Assembly: GCF_047948215.1 (NCBI RefSeq)
Contig: NC_134455.1
Coordinates: forward strand, 160,004,575-160,068,574
DNA length: 64,000 nt
Reading direction: 5' to 3'
From: Lycorma delicatula
Taxonomy: Eukaryota > Arthropoda > Insecta > Hemiptera > Fulgoridae
In this document: piece after piece, positions 15,880 to 27,548 of the stretch
Layout of the letters: the number at the start of each line of letters is the position of its first letter
Position numbering within the stretch: position 1 is the first letter of the stretch
Position numbers and translations under genes: made by a program
The notes under the pieces: generated by a model
Told to the model about the DNA's origin: nothing
The model's input: the letters and a program-made list of their open reading frames with translations, nothing else
Databases searched by the model: none

Positions 15880-15915
15880 TGTGTGTGTGTGTGTGCGCGC
15901 GCGCGCGTGTATGTA
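15880..15915. repeat. Alternating (TG)n(CG)n tract, Z-DNA-prone
   Basis: Thirty-six bases of strict purine-pyrimidine alternation, about eight TG units then six CG units then TG again. It lies 110 bp upstream, in gene sense, of the acceptor of exon 15620-15769. Such tracts favour left-handed DNA; any role in this gene is unproven. Confidence 0.85.
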
Positions 15916-16199
15916 TTAGATCTGGTTAAAAAATAAATACTATCAAAAACTATTTCAATAGTACATATTTTTTAACTTTTAACGTACAGTGTAAAACTTT
16001 TTCTGTTTGTGATGTCATAAGAGAGTCAAAGCAGAAAAATAAATAAAAACAATTTTAATTGAAAAAAATTCTGACTGCAATAATTAAGTGAAAAAATTTC
16101 AGTAGTTTAACAAAACATGACATTACTTGTCTTTATCATGGTTATTATTGTTACATAATACACATGATGGAATATTTTCTAATAAATGTTAGAAAACAT

Positions 16200-16370
16200 T
16201 TCGCCAGCCTCCGTGGCGCGAATGGTAGCGTCTCTGCCTTTCATTCGGAGGTTTGAATCTTGGTCAGGCATAGTATTTTTCATACACTATAAAAATTACA
16301 TTTCACATTCCTACGCACAAGCTTCGAGTTATTGTAATGAATTTCATCCAGCAAAAAAAAAAGTATCATA
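16200..16370 (+). repeat. tRNA-derived SINE, family 2
   Basis: The head resembles a tRNA: an A-box-like TGGCGCGAATGGTAGCG at 16214 and a B-box-like GGTTTGAATCTTGGTC at 16250, correctly spaced. It continues with a tRNA-unrelated body (TTCATACACTATAAAAATTA, CGCACAAGCTTCGAGTTA) and ends with an A10 run near 16360. The box order and A tail fix the plus orientation. I saw only one copy in the window, and no clear target duplication. The anticodon-stem part does not fold as a proper tRNA gene. Confidence 0.8.
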
Positions 16371-16443
16371 AGAAATTCATTCAGATCATGCTTATTCATT
16401 TCTACGAGTTGTGAAGCTTGACACTGTAATGTTCAATCAGTGT

Positions 16444-16475
16444 CTTCTAACCCATCCAACCCGATGGGTTAGAAG
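16444..16475. repeat. Perfect 13-bp inverted repeat at LINE 5' region
   Basis: Arms CTTCTAACCCATC and its exact complement are separated by CAACCC. The hairpin lies about 370 bp ahead of the LINE ORF1 region and near the change from AT-rich intron to a GC-richer segment (16490-16800) that I take as the element's 5' untranslated part. Confidence 0.75.
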
Positions 16476-18240
16476 TCACTGACTGCCGAAGTCTTGCGCC
16501 TTTCAGTGTCAGTCAATTACTTCAGTCCTTGGCAGGGATTGTTCCATGGGTAAGGGTATCGGAGCCCTTACTGCTACTTGCGAGTCCTGGGGTGTCGGTA
16601 TAGCGGGCCAGGCAATACCAGACTCCTCGACCCAGATGAAATCTGTGGGAAGCAGCTGATTGGAGAACCCAGGAAGGATCAAAGATCCGGGGCTCGCCCA
16701 ACCACCTTTCGCCCGCAACTTGCGTCTTACTGACTGGGGGAAAACTTTTACAGCAACTTCTACTTTCATAATGCCTGTGGCAGAAGGTCCACATAAAAAC
16801 CCTTGTCCAGTTTAGCCTTTGTTTTCGCAAGCGAAAACAAAAAAAGTAGAGTTTTGTGATATAGAAACGAAGGATCGAACAAGTTTCAACCTGACCTGTG
16901 GACCAGTTCCAAAATATTTGGTGATAAAGAAGAAAGAAGGGAATTTTTCTAAAATCAATCCTTTCGTAATTGTTAGAGGGATCACTGAAGCTACAGGAGG
17001 ACCTGTTAAAGAGACAAGAAAGACTGCCATGGAACAGTTTGTTGAGATCGTCACCGAACTTAGAGTTGTCAAGGCTACTAAAATCTAAGAAGATTGGACA
17101 CATCGACATTAAGGTTGTACTACGTGGTACGCTAAATACCTCCAAGGTATTGTTGTGTGCACGAAACTGCACAAAAAGGAAATCCTCGAGGAGCTTCATG
17201 AATAAGGAATGTCGATGATTAAACAAACAACGCAAGGAGAAGTCTAACCCTCCACATCGCATGTCTTTACGTATAATAAATCTAAATTTTCCGAAAAAAA
17301 TAAAGGTTTGATTTTGTAGGCTAGATGATTCTCCGTTCAGCACACCATTGTGGTGGTTTGGAGTCAGAAATTCAGACATAAAGCGCTGAAATACATGAGA
17401 AAACAAATCTGTGGTTGTGGGTGACTCATTACACACGGGTAACCAATGCAGGGGTCCACCGATTTATGCCAAATTTAATGGACATCACACTCTGAGATCA
17501 CGAAACTGCCCGAAATATAAGGAAGAAGTAGCAGTACAGGAGATGATAAAGCCGTTTAAAAGGTCAGCACCTCGAAGCTATAAAAATCGTTCTTAGCGGA
17601 TCGTCAAATGTCATGTCTTATGCACAGGTTGCTGCCGCTCCTGCAGCCTCCTTTAAACTAAACTGGCACTCTGCCAGCTCTTAGGCACTGGCGCAGCCTT
17701 AGCAATGATAGTTGGACTCATGATTAATCAGAAGTTGAAAAATCGACCAATTAAGGTAGCAGCCAAAAGCCGTCAAATATGAAAACAGGTATTAAATAAA
17801 AGAGTTCTCCAATAAGGAATGAGTCTTCAACCAGTTCCAGCGCGAAGGAAAGTGAAACCAAAGTGTAGAAGCCTGACACCAAAGAAAAATTCTTTATTAG
17901 GGAACTGACAGATTAAAATCTTAGTAAAAGAATATACGACAACCAACGAGGAGCCCTTGAAAGCACAGAGGCCTTTAAGTGAGAGGGTGAGCATTTCAGT
18001 AGTCCCACACACTTTAGCGGAAGTGCATTGAGTCTCACCTCTGATTCATTGCTCAACGCACCATCTGAGCTGGTTCATCTGACACCGGAAGCAAAACATC
18101 CTCCATCCACAACCACGGGGAATCGTAAGATTCCATCTCTGAAACCTCCGAATCCTTGGAATTCGATGTAGAGACCTTCAGGAAAGTGGAAAAAGAGAGC
18201 AGAAAAGGATGACCTAAGGGAAAAACTAGGCAATAGAAAA
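16476..18240 (+). pseudogene. Jockey/I-type LINE ORF1 (gag-like) without ORF2
   Basis: After a GC-richer leader (16490-16800), the plus strand encodes a broken gag: GPVPKYLVIKKKEGNF and INPFVIVRGITEATGG (16890-17000), KIGHIDIKVVLRGTLNTSK (17090-17145), then cysteine-rich VVGDSLHTGNQCRGPP and HTLRSRNCPKYKEEVAVQE (17415-17545), the zinc-knuckle end typical of Jockey/X-element nucleic-acid-binding proteins. A Ser/Pro/Lys-rich tail runs to about 18240. At least four frameshifts or stops. No endonuclease or reverse transcriptase follows, so the element lacks its 3' half, the reverse of usual LINE 5' truncation. Confidence 0.82.
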
Positions 18241-18869
18241 TAAGAATTAAGTTAAGCAGTTTTATGAGCTTTTGAGAATTTAATGAAAGGATGAGTTTTT
18301 TAATAATTTGAGGCTGTTTTGATAGATTTGATGTTTTTTAGAAATGCATTGTGAATTTTATAGTGGCAAGAGCTCTGTATACGTTTGTCATTTGGAGTTT
18401 TTAATGTTCTATAACAACTCTATTTCTGGTAATACTAGTCGCCTGACTAGTTTGCTAGTGAATTTATCACACAGGGAAAGAAATTTTTTCTTATTTTTGT
18501 TGGGAAAAAGAACTAATGACCATAGAAGTCGATGTCCGTATATCCCAAAAAAAAATTAAATAAAAAATAATAATAACAATGGCTCGAACAAAACTCAACC
18601 CTGTATTATGTAGTTGCCAGGTCCGGAAGTGTGCGTACTTACGCACACTCTGGAGCGGGAAACTACATAATACTTTGTTTCTTTGCTTATATAGGCAATC
18701 GGAGCAATGGTTTTGCTCAGAAGTTCCCCGGTGTTGTATGGGATTGGCTGTCCCGAGCTGGTTGCAATTATGCTTCTCGGTTTTGCTACTTGCAGCGGAG
18801 GCAGAAAGCATGGAGGCACACAGGAGGCACAGAACACAGGATTGATTATTAGTGAAAAAAAATAAACTT
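18241..18869. other. Intron segment with a GC-rich hairpin, no gene assigned
   Basis: Several overlapping short ORFs on both strands reflect low stop density rather than a gene. The segment includes the 33-34-base inverted repeat at 18604-18672. It may be the remains of a small transposon. Confidence 0.45.
18604..18672. repeat. Large imperfect hairpin (two ~34-bp arms, 2-base spacer)
   Basis: Left arm 18604-18637 begins TATTATGTAGTT and ends AGTGTGCGTA; right arm 18640-18672 is its complement with about seven differences or gaps. The arms close at TACGCACAC. It is strikingly GC-richer than the flanks. Confidence 0.85.
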
Positions 18870-19410
18870 GATCCAAAATTATCTGCTGTGGACTTAAATT
18901 GAGAATTAGCAGTCAGTGAAATAGATCTACATGTGACAATTGTTAGACTTCTCGCAGCTGGAGACAATGCTCCTCAATCAGCTAAAAAGCGGCTTCTAAC
19001 ACCAGCATGTGCAAAAAAGGCTCTTGTGTGCCAAAGCACATGCTAACTGGGCCAAAGAAGATGAGAAAAATGTTAAATTTTCCGATGTCACATTTTTTTT
19101 CTTTTAGTAGCACAGGGTTCCATACGCTAAAAAGCATGAGGTGAAATTACATTTCTAGCTCATATCCAACATCTCCAGAAAAAAATTTTTTTTGGAATCC
19201 TCAAACATCCCTTGTTTATTACTTTCAGTAGATGGTAAACTGAAAAGTGGTTATCAAAATTCTGAAGGAAAGGGTTATGACACAACTTCAAAACAAATTC
19301 TCACAAGGCAGTAGAGTGTACCACAATATTTGGTGGCATACCATACTGCCAAAAAAGTGGAAAACGTTCCAAAAAATAAAAGATTGAAGTGCTCCCATTG
19401 AAGAGCTTCA
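18870..19410 (+). pseudogene. Tc1-like transposase remnant
   Basis: Reading in shifting frames gives VRLLAAGDNAPQSAKKRLLTPACAKKA near 18945-19025, then CAKAHANWAKEDEKNVKFSD near 19030-19090, matching the Tc1 pattern RRLL-AG--AR-PAKK-LLT---KK-RL-WAK-H--W--EDW--V-FSDES. The first catalytic Asp (FSD) is present. Later pieces LKERVMTQLQNKF and HTAKKVENVPKNKRLKCSHW fit the region around the second catalytic site, whose Asp is lost. No terminal repeats found. Dead. Confidence 0.68.
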
Positions 19411-20799
19411 AAAAATAGTTTTTTAAATGTATTGTTAAAAGTTATATTGTCATTTTTATCTTTTTTTTTGTTATTCAAGAATCTTTTGTATCTTCAGTAA
19501 TTTTGCAATTATTGGAGAGTTGCAATATCAGAATGGTTTTATGATTAAGAAATCAAAAAAATGTTTGGTACACTTGTTGAATTGATGCCAAAATCGTGTA
19601 CATGAAGTGATTAAGAATAAAGGACATATTATGGTACTAGATATTCTCAAGTTGTACAGGTATTTTTTTCTCTAAATAAAGCTACTTTTTATTAAATAAC
19701 ATCTTTGTACAAATTAATCTGCACGCTACTGTATAATTGTTTACAATTCAAAATGTAGATTCTCTTTTTTAATTTAATTTTATTTGGTTGTATTTACATT
19801 GTTTACACAGAAATGTGATTACTTATTCAGAGAACTTATTCTTAATTAAAATGTATTGTGTCTTTTTATAAAGGGCTATTTTACAAACTAAAATTTAAAA
19901 CCTTATTTCACTTTTTTTGTATAATAAGTAGTGTTGCTTAGAAATTAAATCTATAATGGTTATTCTTCTTTTTAAATTATTTAAATATCAAATGTTTTTC
20001 AAGTTACTTATTTTATTTGGTTATTTATAACATTAAATTTCAACTAAGCTTAAAAGGTTATTATTACAAAAGAAATGTGCCCTTGCTTTTATATTACAGT
20101 TATAATATGTGTTATTTTTACTATATGTTTTGTGGGTTTTGTAATATTTAGCAGTTATATGTAAATTATTTTTGTATCAAGGAAATTTCATAACTGAATA
20201 TTTATAATTTGATTGGAATGCCTTGTAAGATGGTGAATAATGTTTCATATTTTAAACATTTTTGGGAAAGTTTTTCATAAAAAAAGAGTAATTGCAAAAT
20301 TACTGAAAGATACAGAAGATTCTTGAATGACAAAAATGTGATAAAAATGATAATGAATAATTATAACTTTTAATAATATATTAAAAAAACTTGTATACTT
20401 ACCTAAGAAATCAATGTTATTTCTTTATAACTTTTTCATATTGTACATATTAAAAATGGTTATTAAATTTTTTATTAATATTGATTTATAATTTTTTTAA
20501 TTACTTGTGTGTGCACATGCATGTGTGCATGTGTATGTGTATATGTGTGTGTGTACGCACCCATTTGTGTAAACATAAAAATGAAAACTTAATGTTACTA
20601 TTATAATTTATTAATGAAATATAATAACACTTCCATATTATTTTCATAATTAAAAGAAATTCCTGAACTGATGTTTTTACATCACATATTGTTGTACATC
20701 ATAAATGTTCAAATACATGAGTCTTATTATACAGTTTTTAGATTCACAACTTCTGCAAGGTGAGACAGAACCAGTATATACATAGTATTCATCTTAAAA
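19411..20799. other. Intron, nothing recognised apart from a TG-rich tract
   Basis: AT-rich sequence without coding similarity. A variable TG/TA/CA-rich tract lies at about 20500-20560 (purine-pyrimidine alternating, interrupted). Confidence 0.55.
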
Positions 20800-21560
20800 G
20801 AGGCCCCCATCACTTAATTTAGTCTGCAAATAAAGTTTATTGACAGATACTTAAATAATAATTTACAAGTATTAAAAAGGATGCCCATCCACTTCTATGC
20901 ACTTGTCAACAGGTTTCACTACGTTCCTGGCTACTCTTGTTAGCTGTACCCTGCATATTTCCTGGATGGCATTGGTAATGTTTGTTTGTAGGAATCTTCA
21001 ATACCTGCTAGGTGGGTAGATTGCTCCTATAAACAATTTCTTTTAAGTAACTCCACAGAAAGAAGTCTAGACTAATCAGATCAGGGGATCGTGGTGGCTT
21101 CAATCCTTTAGAAATTATTCTTCCATCTTGAACCACTGACAATAGTAAACCCTTTTAGCAAAGTCAGCATTAGTTAGCCCATGGAAAACTCACATTCAAT
21201 ATGGATAACATTTCAGCATTCTCCTTCCTAAAGTCTGGGCTGAAAGTAATGAAATGTTTTTTCCTGGCTTAGTCTCTGCAAAGATTTACGAGGAGATATT
21301 ATTACTGCCGCTTTAATGTCTTGTCAAAAATCAACCTCCATCGTTAAAACTGATCTCTTGTCAGGCACATTTATGGTGCCTGAACCAAACACCAAACCTG
21401 TTTCATGAAATTTTTTAACTAACTTCTGATAACACTTTTCACTGGTGCTTCCTTTTCAAATCTCTCCCTGAACTTTTACTGAGACACAAAATTTAGAGAT
21501 TTCATCTCTAAATAAGTTTCCACCATAAATACAAGTTCAACGGTTAACCACATTTTAACA
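20800..21560 (-). pseudogene. Tc1/mariner-type transposase remnant (DUF4817-type relatives)
   Basis: Minus-strand reading recovers PRKSLQRLSQEKTF near 21290-21250 (the second helix-turn-helix region) and GRIISKGLKPPRSPDLISLD then FFLWSYLKEI near 21125-21040, the third catalytic region. It closely resembles the same positions of the better-preserved element at 49094-50457 (DRIISKGLRPPRSPDL). C-terminal pieces near 20950-20880 fit the last helix. The middle, including the second catalytic Asp, seems to be deleted. No terminal repeats identified. Confidence 0.72.
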
Positions 21561-22725
21561 AAAAACATATGATTACACAACCTTGTTCAAAAGTCAATGG
21601 TAGACACAGACTGATAATACTGAAATATACAGGCAATAAACAGCCCTCATCAGTCCAGCTCCAGCTGTACCAACATCTTCCACATTATTTTACCCATCTC
21701 ACATCAATATATGGTTTTTAACAAAAATTTTCATTACTATACACTACTGAGTGACAGAGCTCTTTTAAGTTGAACATTGTAGTATGCTACACATTTTTTT
21801 GGTTTTTTGGACGTAACTCTTCTGGTTTGTGTGTTGAAAAGTTTTTGACTGAATAATTGAATATGTATTCTACATATTTTTTCTGAATTTTAAAAAGATT
21901 ATGACTACATGAAGAGTAACAACCACATACATGAATCAGAATAAATTTTGACTTTTTGTTTTGGATCATTAGATAAAACAAATGTTAACAAAGCATTTTC
22001 AAAAAATGTTGACAAATACACATTTTTAAAAGTTTTAAATTGTTTCCTTTTGGTTATCCTTGGTTTATTTCCTTCTACTCAAGGTAATTATCATTTATAG
22101 CCATTGGGATGCTTCTGAGTTGTAAAATATTAAATTTTGTATTAACTAGCTAATCTTTAATGTGTGTCAAAAATTCTAATATAAGATATAATTCAGTGGA
22201 ATTACGTAATCAATTCATGCTTTCCTAGAACTTCTGGATTAGTCATTTGAATGGACAAAGGACATATGGACCCAAGTCTTCATGGAAATTTCTTCATTAT
22301 GTAAAATTGAATAAGGTTCATTAAATGTTAAAGATAGTTTGTTTGGCTAATGTTTTCAATGGTTTCTAATGCATTCTTTTTTGACTGCAAATTTACAATT
22401 GAAAAGTTGAAAGTTTTTGGGTACTCAAATGCAAATTCACACACACATTTTTTCAGAACTATAGAATGAGTATACTCTTGCATAAAAAATAGCAGCAATT
22501 TTAATTTTCAAATCATTCTCATCTAGGGAACTATTAGTTTTTATTAAATTGTCTTTTAGCTAAAATTTCAAGCTTTTCAATTCAAAAGAAATACATTTCA
22601 TTAATTTTAACTCATCATTAATCTCCCAAGCCTTTACAATTACAAAATTACAATTTATAACATCTCAGTTTATTTTTGAATAAATTAATTCAGCTCTAGC
22701 TTAAAGTTGACTTTCTGAAACATTA
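21561..22725. other. Intron, nothing recognised
   Basis: AT-rich, no coding similarity. A 25-base stretch near 22672 (GTTTATTTTTGAATAAATTA...) recurs in direct orientation at 25738, just outside copy B on the other side. Confidence 0.5.
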
Positions 22726-22982
22726 CACTGGTCAACACAAAATGTAGAACTGAAAAGAGAGTAGGTGTCTATGTAGTACTTTATATACTGAAGCTGAATA
22801 TGTATTCTGAAACATTCTATCACGTAACGTTTTTAAGTTACAACCTCTTAAATTTATTCATTCCATCATTCATGAAACAAACAATACAAATAAGTTAGTA
22901 CATCTGTAAGTTTGCTTATTCACAGCTGATTTATATTGTGGTGCATGCTGTAGATCAATAATTGATACAAAACAGTCAAATG

Positions 22983-23017
22983 ATGTCTGGTTTGACATTT
23001 CATGTCAAGCCAGACAT
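22983..23017. repeat. 16-bp hairpin inside copy B, with an overlapping alternative stem
   Basis: Arms ATGTCTGGTTTGACAT and ATGTCAAGCCAGACAT flank the loop TTC, with a single G-T wobble. An overlapping stem (TTCATGTC / GACATGAA) could form instead. Confidence 0.8.
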
Positions 23018-23360
23018 GAAATTTTCTTCAATATGAGTTTAGCTCTTGGTGTGATTTGCTGTGGTAGTGGTTTTATCACACATGTATTAAAAAGATTGTT
23101 TCATAAGTGATGCCATAAATTTAGTGAAAGATTTTTAAGAAAGAACAACTTTTGGTATTATTTTAGTGAACATAAAGAATTGTTAAGTTTTGTGTGTGTG
23201 TGTAATTTTGCACTGTGTTTTATTGCACTCCATGGTGAAACAATTTTATAAAGTACTTTAAGTAATTAGGTTATTATAACTTAATTAATTTTTTAATTAA
23301 CTAAGTATTTCTGTAATATTTCAGTCTATTTTCAGCCATTAAAACATTTTTAATTTTACA

Positions 23361-25016
23361 ATGATTAAAAATCGGTCTAGTAAAAATTTTCCAAATATTT
23401 TTTTGTTATGTTTGCGGAGAATTCACCACAAAAACTCAATGAAAACTAGTATCGAATCTGCTGAAAACTGCTTACAAACATTATTTTGACTATCCCTTGG
23501 GAGACTAAGATAAATCCTGGGCTCCACATGTAGTATGCATGAAGTGCTAAATTAAACTAACCCAGTGGTTAAAAGGGGAAAAAAGCATTTGCCTGTTGGT
23601 ATACCTGTGATTTGGCAAGAGACTATTGACCATTATGATGATTGTTGTTTTTGCTTAAAAAATGTTACTGTTTCAATTCAAACAATAAAAGCAGTATTGC
23701 ATACCCAAATGTTTCTTCAGCTATGAAACCACAACTTCATGGTGTTAATTTACAGATTCCGATTGCTCCAACTTCTTGGAAAGAGATTACTGATTCCCCA
23801 CAAGGCTTAACCAATGAATCCTCAACTTCAACAGATTTTAATTACATTCCAAAAGAATCAAATACTGAACCTAACCTCATCAAAAAATCAGAACTGAGCA
23901 ATCTAATTCAGAACTTGTATTTGTTGAAACAACATGCAGAACTCTTAAGTTCATGTCTCAAAGAATGGAATTTATTAAACAAGGATACTAGAATTGCAGT
24001 ATACAGAAATTGAAACGAAGATTTACTGAAATACTTCAAAAGAGATGGTTTAATCTATCCTTCCATGTTAGGCGGCTAATGTCTGAACTGGACATTGAAT
24101 ATGTTATTCATGATTGGCGTTTATTTATACTCATTAAAAAAGAAACTTAGAGACAGTGTTGTTGCATAATTCGAATAAGTTTTCTTCTATATCACTAACA
24201 AATGATGTAGGAATGAAAGAAACATATGAAAGTATTCAAAAATTTTTAAATCTATTAAGTATGATAAACACTCATGGCGAATCATAGCTGACCTGAAAGT
24301 GATAGGGCTTTCAGTCTCCAGAGTGGCTTTATAAAATATATGTGTTTGTGAGAGAGTTGTGCTACAGATAAACACATTTACATCTGTAACTGAACAATTT
24401 TCTTTGTCATGGCAATTGTCTTTCGGACTGACCAAAAAAAAATCAGTTTACCCCAGGAAAGGAAACTGTTCTCAATATTCCCCTTGTCAAAACAGATTGT
24501 ATTATTTTACCATCTCTACATGTAAAACTAGGCCTGAAGAAAAATTTTGTAAAAGCATTAGATAAAGAATGAGATGGCTTTAAATATTTAGTTGAGGTTT
24601 TTTCACAATTAAGTAAAGCCAAATTAAAAGAGGGAATATTCATTGGAAAAATATATAATATATAAAATATATTTTCATTTGTGAAAATATATTATTTGAC
24701 AGCAAACTGAATCCAATCCTAAAGAACTAGCAGTGTGGAAGTCATTACTTGGAAACATGGTTTTCTTGGAAACAAAAAGGCTGAAAATCATTATCAGCTT
24801 ATAAATGAACTCTCAGTGAACTAAAAAAATTTAGGCTGCAGAATGTCATTGAAAATTTATCTTTTACATTCTCATTTGGACTTTTTCCTTTTAAATTTGG
24901 ATGACATCAGTGATGAACAAGGAGGAAGGTTCCATCAAGGTATATTGCAGTATCAAGGCAGATGGGGTGAATCTATGATAAGTGACTACTGCTGGATGAT
25001 AAAAAGACTTCATTGA
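23361..25016 (+). pseudogene. Gene of unclassified TIR family, copy B
   Basis: ATG at 23361 starts MIKNRSSKNFPN. After a shift in a T run the same FFCYVCGEFT knuckle appears as in copy A. Then LHGVNLQIPIAPTSWKE, SELSNLIQNLYLLKQHAELL (23890-23945), DIEYVIHDWRLF-like (24095), LPSLHVKLGLKKNFVKA (24505-24555), KLKEGIFIGK (24620), KIYLLHSHLDFFLLNLDD (24855), EQGGRFHQGILQYQGRWGE (24917-24970) and ISDYCWMIKRLH ending at TGA 25014-25016. The domain order is identical to copy A, which shows that the internal order is that of one ancestral protein. Many lesions. Confidence 0.78.
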
Positions 25017-25444
25017 ACACAAAAGGAAAATAAGAAAAAAGAAATTAAGGTAAACTTAAATGTCAGCAAAATTAAGGAAGGAATTATAATTGTAATTATT
25101 ATAATTTTTGTATTCTATTAAGATGTTTCTCAATATTTTACAGGGTCATAGCTAAAAATCTGAGGGTGATGAAGAAAAACTGATTTCATTTCAAGATTCA
25201 ACATAAAAAATAAATTCTAATTCACTTACTTTTATCTCAGTTCCAAATGATTTTTTTTTTGTTGACCTGTGTTGTTAACAGTAAAAAAACAAAAAAAAAA
25301 GATATAAATTCTTTACTTTTTGGTTGTATAAACATTTCAGTACTTTTTTCTTCAGAAAAGTGGCTAATGCACTGTGCAATAAATTCTAGAGTTTCATGAT
25401 AAAAAAATAGTAAATAATTAGTTTAGGAAAACATTGTTATTAAA

Positions 25445-25676
25445 AACTTGGTTCTTGTAAACTACAATTTTTTGTGACGGTTGTTGTCTTACTCTTTATA
25501 TCTTTTCCCCATTTTCAAATTTGAATAGTCCTACTTTCTGACAAATCTATGGAATTTATTAACTTGGTTCTTGTAAATTACAATTTTTTGTGACGGTTGT
25601 TGTCTTACTCTTTATATCTTTTCCCCATTTTCAAATTTGAATAGTCCTACTTTCTGACAAATCTATGGAATTTATT
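25445..25676. repeat. Tandem duplication, 2 x 116 bp, one mismatch
   Basis: Units 25445-25560 and 25561-25676 are identical except C at 25462 versus T at 25578. Each starts AACTTGGTTCTTGTAAA and ends TCTATGGAATTTATT. The near-identity implies a very recent event or an assembly artefact. Confidence 0.97.
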
Positions 25677-26499
25677 TCAACTTGTGTTCTGTTTTGATAT
25701 GTTTGCCTTTACATTATATTTTTATTGCATGTTTCGGTTTATTTTTGAATAAATTAATTCATCTTCTGCTTTAATGGATTTCCTAAATGATTAATATCTG
25801 CAGAAGGACCTTAGACTTTACTACCACTTTATTAATACTGTACTTTACAGAATGTTCAATAAAAATTGTTGAAGATTCATCGCGTAATAATTGCATCAAT
25901 TCATTCTATAGTTAACCTCAAAGAGAAAAAAATAGGTGTAAAATGCTGCTTATGCTCAATACAAATATTAGCAAGAAGAATTTTAAATGGGAAATGAAAA
26001 ATTAGATAGCATCCAATAATAAACATTACTATTCACGTTTTAATCTTAAATACTTTCTTAACAAAAATAATATCATATTTATCTAGCAAAAAAAAATGAA
26101 TACATGCGCATATTTCGAATAGTTGGAATTCACTTTTGAAAACAATGATTGTGCTCTTTTAGTTAATATTAGAAACACTAAACAGATAAATATTACGAAT
26201 TAATTAAATATTATTTAAACCTAAAATCAATAAATTCACAGTTGACTTATGTTAACAGTGAGAAGATAGATTAGTTTTTCTCTGTGAATGTAAATGAATA
26301 TTGTATGCTCACAAATCAAATTTCACTATGTGTTAAAAATTCCTTATACTGCAAAATACAATCACAGTTTCCAAATTTTCTGTTGTAAATCTGTGATGAC
26401 TGCCCTGGAGTAAGGCTCTTATTAAAAAAAAGCATCAATTATACATCACAAGAATTCAGTCCAGCATATTTAAGAAGTATTACATCCCTAATAAATATT

Positions 26500-26530
26500 G
26501 CTCTTCATTGTGTATGAGACAATGAAGAGC
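26500..26530. repeat. Perfect 12-bp hairpin
   Basis: GCTCTTCATTGT and its exact complement separated by GTATGAG. No surrounding element recognised. Confidence 0.8.
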
Positions 26531-26882
26531 ATCATCTTCTAAAATTTTGTTAACCTTGTCTGTTATTTTATAAACCACATTTTTCCAAAGTCAAATTAGT
26601 TTTTTTTTAAGGTTCCATTATTGTACTAGTGAATAAACTAATCGTACATTCAATCTTATTTCTTATTTGTATGTGTATGTTCAGATAATTTTTTACATCA
26701 GTCTTAGTCTTCCTCAAGGTCCTCTTGGTCCTCTTTTAAAAATATATTTATAAATAATATCATTATTATTAAAAATTCAAACATTTTATTTGTGCTTGGT
26801 AAATGTCAAATTTGATTGTAATTCAAACAAATTAATGTACAAGTAATTCAATAAGTTATACAATAATTAATTAATACTTAAT

Positions 26883-27548
26883 TATATATGGACCTGATAA
26901 AAAATTCCTAATGAGTTAGTATAAATATTAACAAATTGTGTGCTTTTCTTCCTAACAGTTGGCTATCCCTTTGATAGAGAAAAATATAAATCTTTAACTA
27001 GAGAATACTAACAAGATCCCATCTCTGTTTGTACAACCAGAATATGAGTACATATTGATAAAATGCATATTACGTATTAAAGTTAAGAAAATATAAACAC
27101 AAAGATGCGTAGTAGTTCTACCTTGTGTCTAAAGTAGTTTTCGCACACCTAGTAGTAAAGTGGAAAGGATAGTATACTACAACAGAACAACATAGGTAGC
27201 AAGGTATCCATTCACCAGTCCAGCAAATCCATCCCCACTCTGCACATTAACTGAGTATTCTAAACTTTGATACATAATTAATTGTTTTTTTTGTCAAAAA
27301 TCGATATTGTAATGAAAAAACATGTAATCTGGAAGTTTTTCAATAATAATTTTAACTGAAAAACCACTGAATTGCCAATGTAATAAAAAAAACTAGCACG
27401 AGAGCAGTAAAAAAGCTAAGAAAGTTTAGCTAAAAATAAATCAATATTAATGGTATATAAACCTGATAAAAAATCCCTAATGAGTTGGTTTTAAAAAAAA
27501 TTGTTTTCTTTCTTTCTTATAGGAGACTATCCCTTTGATTGAGAAAAA
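26883..27548. repeat. Two diverged direct copies of a ~100-bp sequence
   Basis: Copy 1 (26883-26985) and copy 2 (27452-27548) share CCTGATAAAAAAT-CCTAATG and TATCCCTTTGAT-GAGAAAAA in the same order and spacing. The sequence in between is unrelated. They may be old repeat insertions of one family. Confidence 0.7.

Larger units (their letters stand above)
22726..25271 (+). mobile_element. TIR element copy B of the unclassified family
   Basis: A 2546-bp unit, nearly the same length as copy A. The left end reads CACTGGTCAACACAAA with GAACTGA some 25 bases in. The right end, on the other strand, reads CACAGGTCAACAAAAA, also followed by GGAACTGA. The left flank ends TTA and the right flank starts TTG, consistent with a decayed 3-bp target duplication. 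The inverted repeats are shorter and more diverged than in copy A. It encloses the same gene as copies A and C. Confidence 0.78.

Noticed and set aside
16200..16270. Possible tRNA gene
   Set aside because: A and B boxes are present, but the sequence does not fold as a cloverleaf by eye and is followed by a SINE body and A tail.
16522..17436. 304-codon open reading frame on the minus strand, the longest in the window
   Set aside because: It is the complement of the gag-like LINE ORF1 on the plus strand, which has clear motifs (zinc-knuckle end, LRGTLNTSK). The minus product has no recognisable domain.
18579..18593. ATG start reading MARTK, as in histone H3
   Set aside because: Only five residues match; the following sequence (LNPVLC) diverges at once and there is no histone downstream.
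18491..18967. 158-codon minus-strand ORF spanning the large hairpin
   Set aside because: Overlapping frames are open on both strands here because stop density is low. No family recognised; not enough to call a gene.
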